The notes under the pieces are model-generated. The model saw only the letters and a program-made list of their open reading frames with translations, ran no database searches and was not told the origin of the DNA. The translations under genes were made by a program, and so were the position numbers. From Veillonella parvula (GTDB lineage Bacteria; Bacillota; Negativicutes; Veillonellales; Veillonellaceae), in NCBI GenBank assembly GCA_947096075.1, contig CAMUQE010000117.1, positions 1 through 5,983 of the forward strand: DNA of 5,983 bases. The letters run 5' to 3'. Positions 5,078-5,983 of this stretch are shown in pieces. The stretch's first letter is position 1; the number at the start of each line of letters is the position of its first letter.

Positions 5078-5983
5078 ATGATTACACAAGAATTGAAAGA
5101 TCGATTAATTGCAGATTATCCAAAGTTTGAGGATATGACACATAAGTTCTATAAGAAAGAACTATCCATTGCAGACTATAAAGGACAATCTGGTGCTTAT
5201 GGTAGTTACGCTGAGCGCGGTGCAAATACTGGCATGAGCCGTTGGCGCTTCAACGGTGGTCGCATGACACGCGAGCACATATAGTTTTTAGCGGACTCCA
5301 TTCGTAAATATAACCTGCAACACGTACATTTCACTACCGGCCAATGCTTACAAATGCATGGTCTTGATGGTGATACTATATTGAGTCTCTATAAGGAATG
5401 TTATGATCACGGTATCTATAACCGTGGCGCTGGCGGTGACAATCCCAATGTGGTGGCTAGTATTTTACGTGGCATTGATCCTCGTGAAACTTTAGATATT
5501 ACGCCATATGCAACAGCTATTAGCGTATTTCTTATGGAGCAAATGTTCTATATCAAAATTCCTCGCAAATTTAAGATGGGCATCGATAATGGCTTTGATA
5601 GTACCCCGCACTCTACGTTCAAGGATTTAGGCTTTAATTTGACGAAACATAATACCTTTGATGTATATGCTTGTGGTGGTCTCGGACCGAATCCGCGTAT
5701 GGGGATTCCCGTGGCACACGATGTGCAACCTGAGGATGTATTGTACCATGTGAAAGCTATACTGATGGTCTTTGCGAATCACGGTAATTTTAAGAACCGT
5801 GGTAAAGCTCGGACACGTTATATGCCGGCAGAAATGGGTGGGGCGGAAGCTTTCATTAAAACCTATGAAGAAACCTTGGCGATGGTGAAAGAGGTAGAAC
5901 AGTTAACCATAAATCCTGCTGACTATTCTTATGAAATTACTAAAACCGGTAAACGTGATGATTCTGTGATAAACCATCGCATC
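5078..5983 (+). pseudogene. Siroheme nitrite/sulfite reductase-like gene, interrupted by an in-frame TAG and cut by the window edge
   Basis: The reading frame from the ATG at 5078 (AAGAGGG at 5064-5070, seven bases upstream) gives 68 codons, then TAG at 5282-5284, then 233 further open codons in the same frame to the window edge. Both sides belong to one protein. The first part has MSRWRFNGG (53-61), like the siroheme-contacting MLRCRLPGG of E. coli CysI. After the stop come FLADSIRKYNLQHVHFTTGQ (70-89), IPRKFKMG (161-168, with lysines like the CysI siroheme and substrate ligands), an ACGGLGPNP segment, and GNFKNRGKARTRYM of the second ferredoxin-like half domain. The family is usually about 510-520 residues, so the C-terminal half carrying the 4Fe-4S cysteines lies outside the window. 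Intact, it would reduce sulfite or nitrite by six electrons in the cytoplasm. GDNPNVV (120-126) appears to lack the arginine expected after the proline. No ribosome-binding site precedes the next in-frame ATG (5354). A sequencing error or readthrough remains possible. The ATG at 5006 is rejected because it lies inside the promoter. Confidence 0.8.

Noticed and set aside
5282..5284. Pyrrolysine or another recoded residue at TAG
   Set aside because: Nitrite/sulfite reductases are not known to contain pyrrolysine, the likely host group is not known to encode it, and the position is an ordinary variable surface residue. A point mutation is simpler.

Overview
The window looks like chromosomal DNA of a low-to-moderate GC anaerobic or microaerophilic Firmicute. 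Codon choice, gene content and a complete lactate-oxidation operon fit a lactate-fermenting member of the Negativicutes, most likely Veillonella. The genus is inferred from protein resemblance and lifestyle, because no rRNA or other marker gene is present. All real genes lie on the + strand. There are no tRNAs, rRNAs, CRISPR arrays, transposases or phage genes.

Layout. Positions 1-252 are non-coding and hold a good sigma-A-type promoter (perfect TATAAT at 96-101), a dyad over that promoter, and a possible hairpin in a long leader. Positions 253-3170 are lutA-lutB-lutC. The three genes are tightly packed (12-nt gap, then a 1-nt TAATG overlap) and end at a strong intrinsic terminator (3199-3232). 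Positions 3233-3355 are an AT-rich control region with two perfect inverted repeats flanking an extended -10 promoter. Positions 3356-4747 encode a 463-residue sodium/proton-coupled symporter of the DAACS (SDF) family, closest in motifs to TcyP-type L-cystine transporters. Positions 4748-5077 hold 24-bp tandem repeats, a second strong terminator (4885-4916), a 14-bp perfect palindrome and another extended -10 promoter. From 5078 to the window edge runs a siroheme nitrite/sulfite reductase-like gene that is broken by an in-frame TAG at codon 69.

Function. LutABC form the iron-sulfur and LUD-domain system that oxidises L-lactate to pyruvate, the entry step for growth on lactate. The transporter and the reductase are separate transcription units with very similar -10 elements. 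If the transporter moves cystine and the reductase acts on sulfite, the right half of the window would be a small sulfur-related neighbourhood, but this is inference.

The most notable observation is the reductase gene. Homology reads continuously through the amber codon for 233 further codons. The region expected to carry a siroheme-contacting arginine also appears to lack that codon. Together these suggest a recently inactivated gene, or less likely a sequencing error or stop-codon readthrough. I found no evidence for an undescribed multi-gene system; the rest is well-known biology with several unassigned regulatory dyads.
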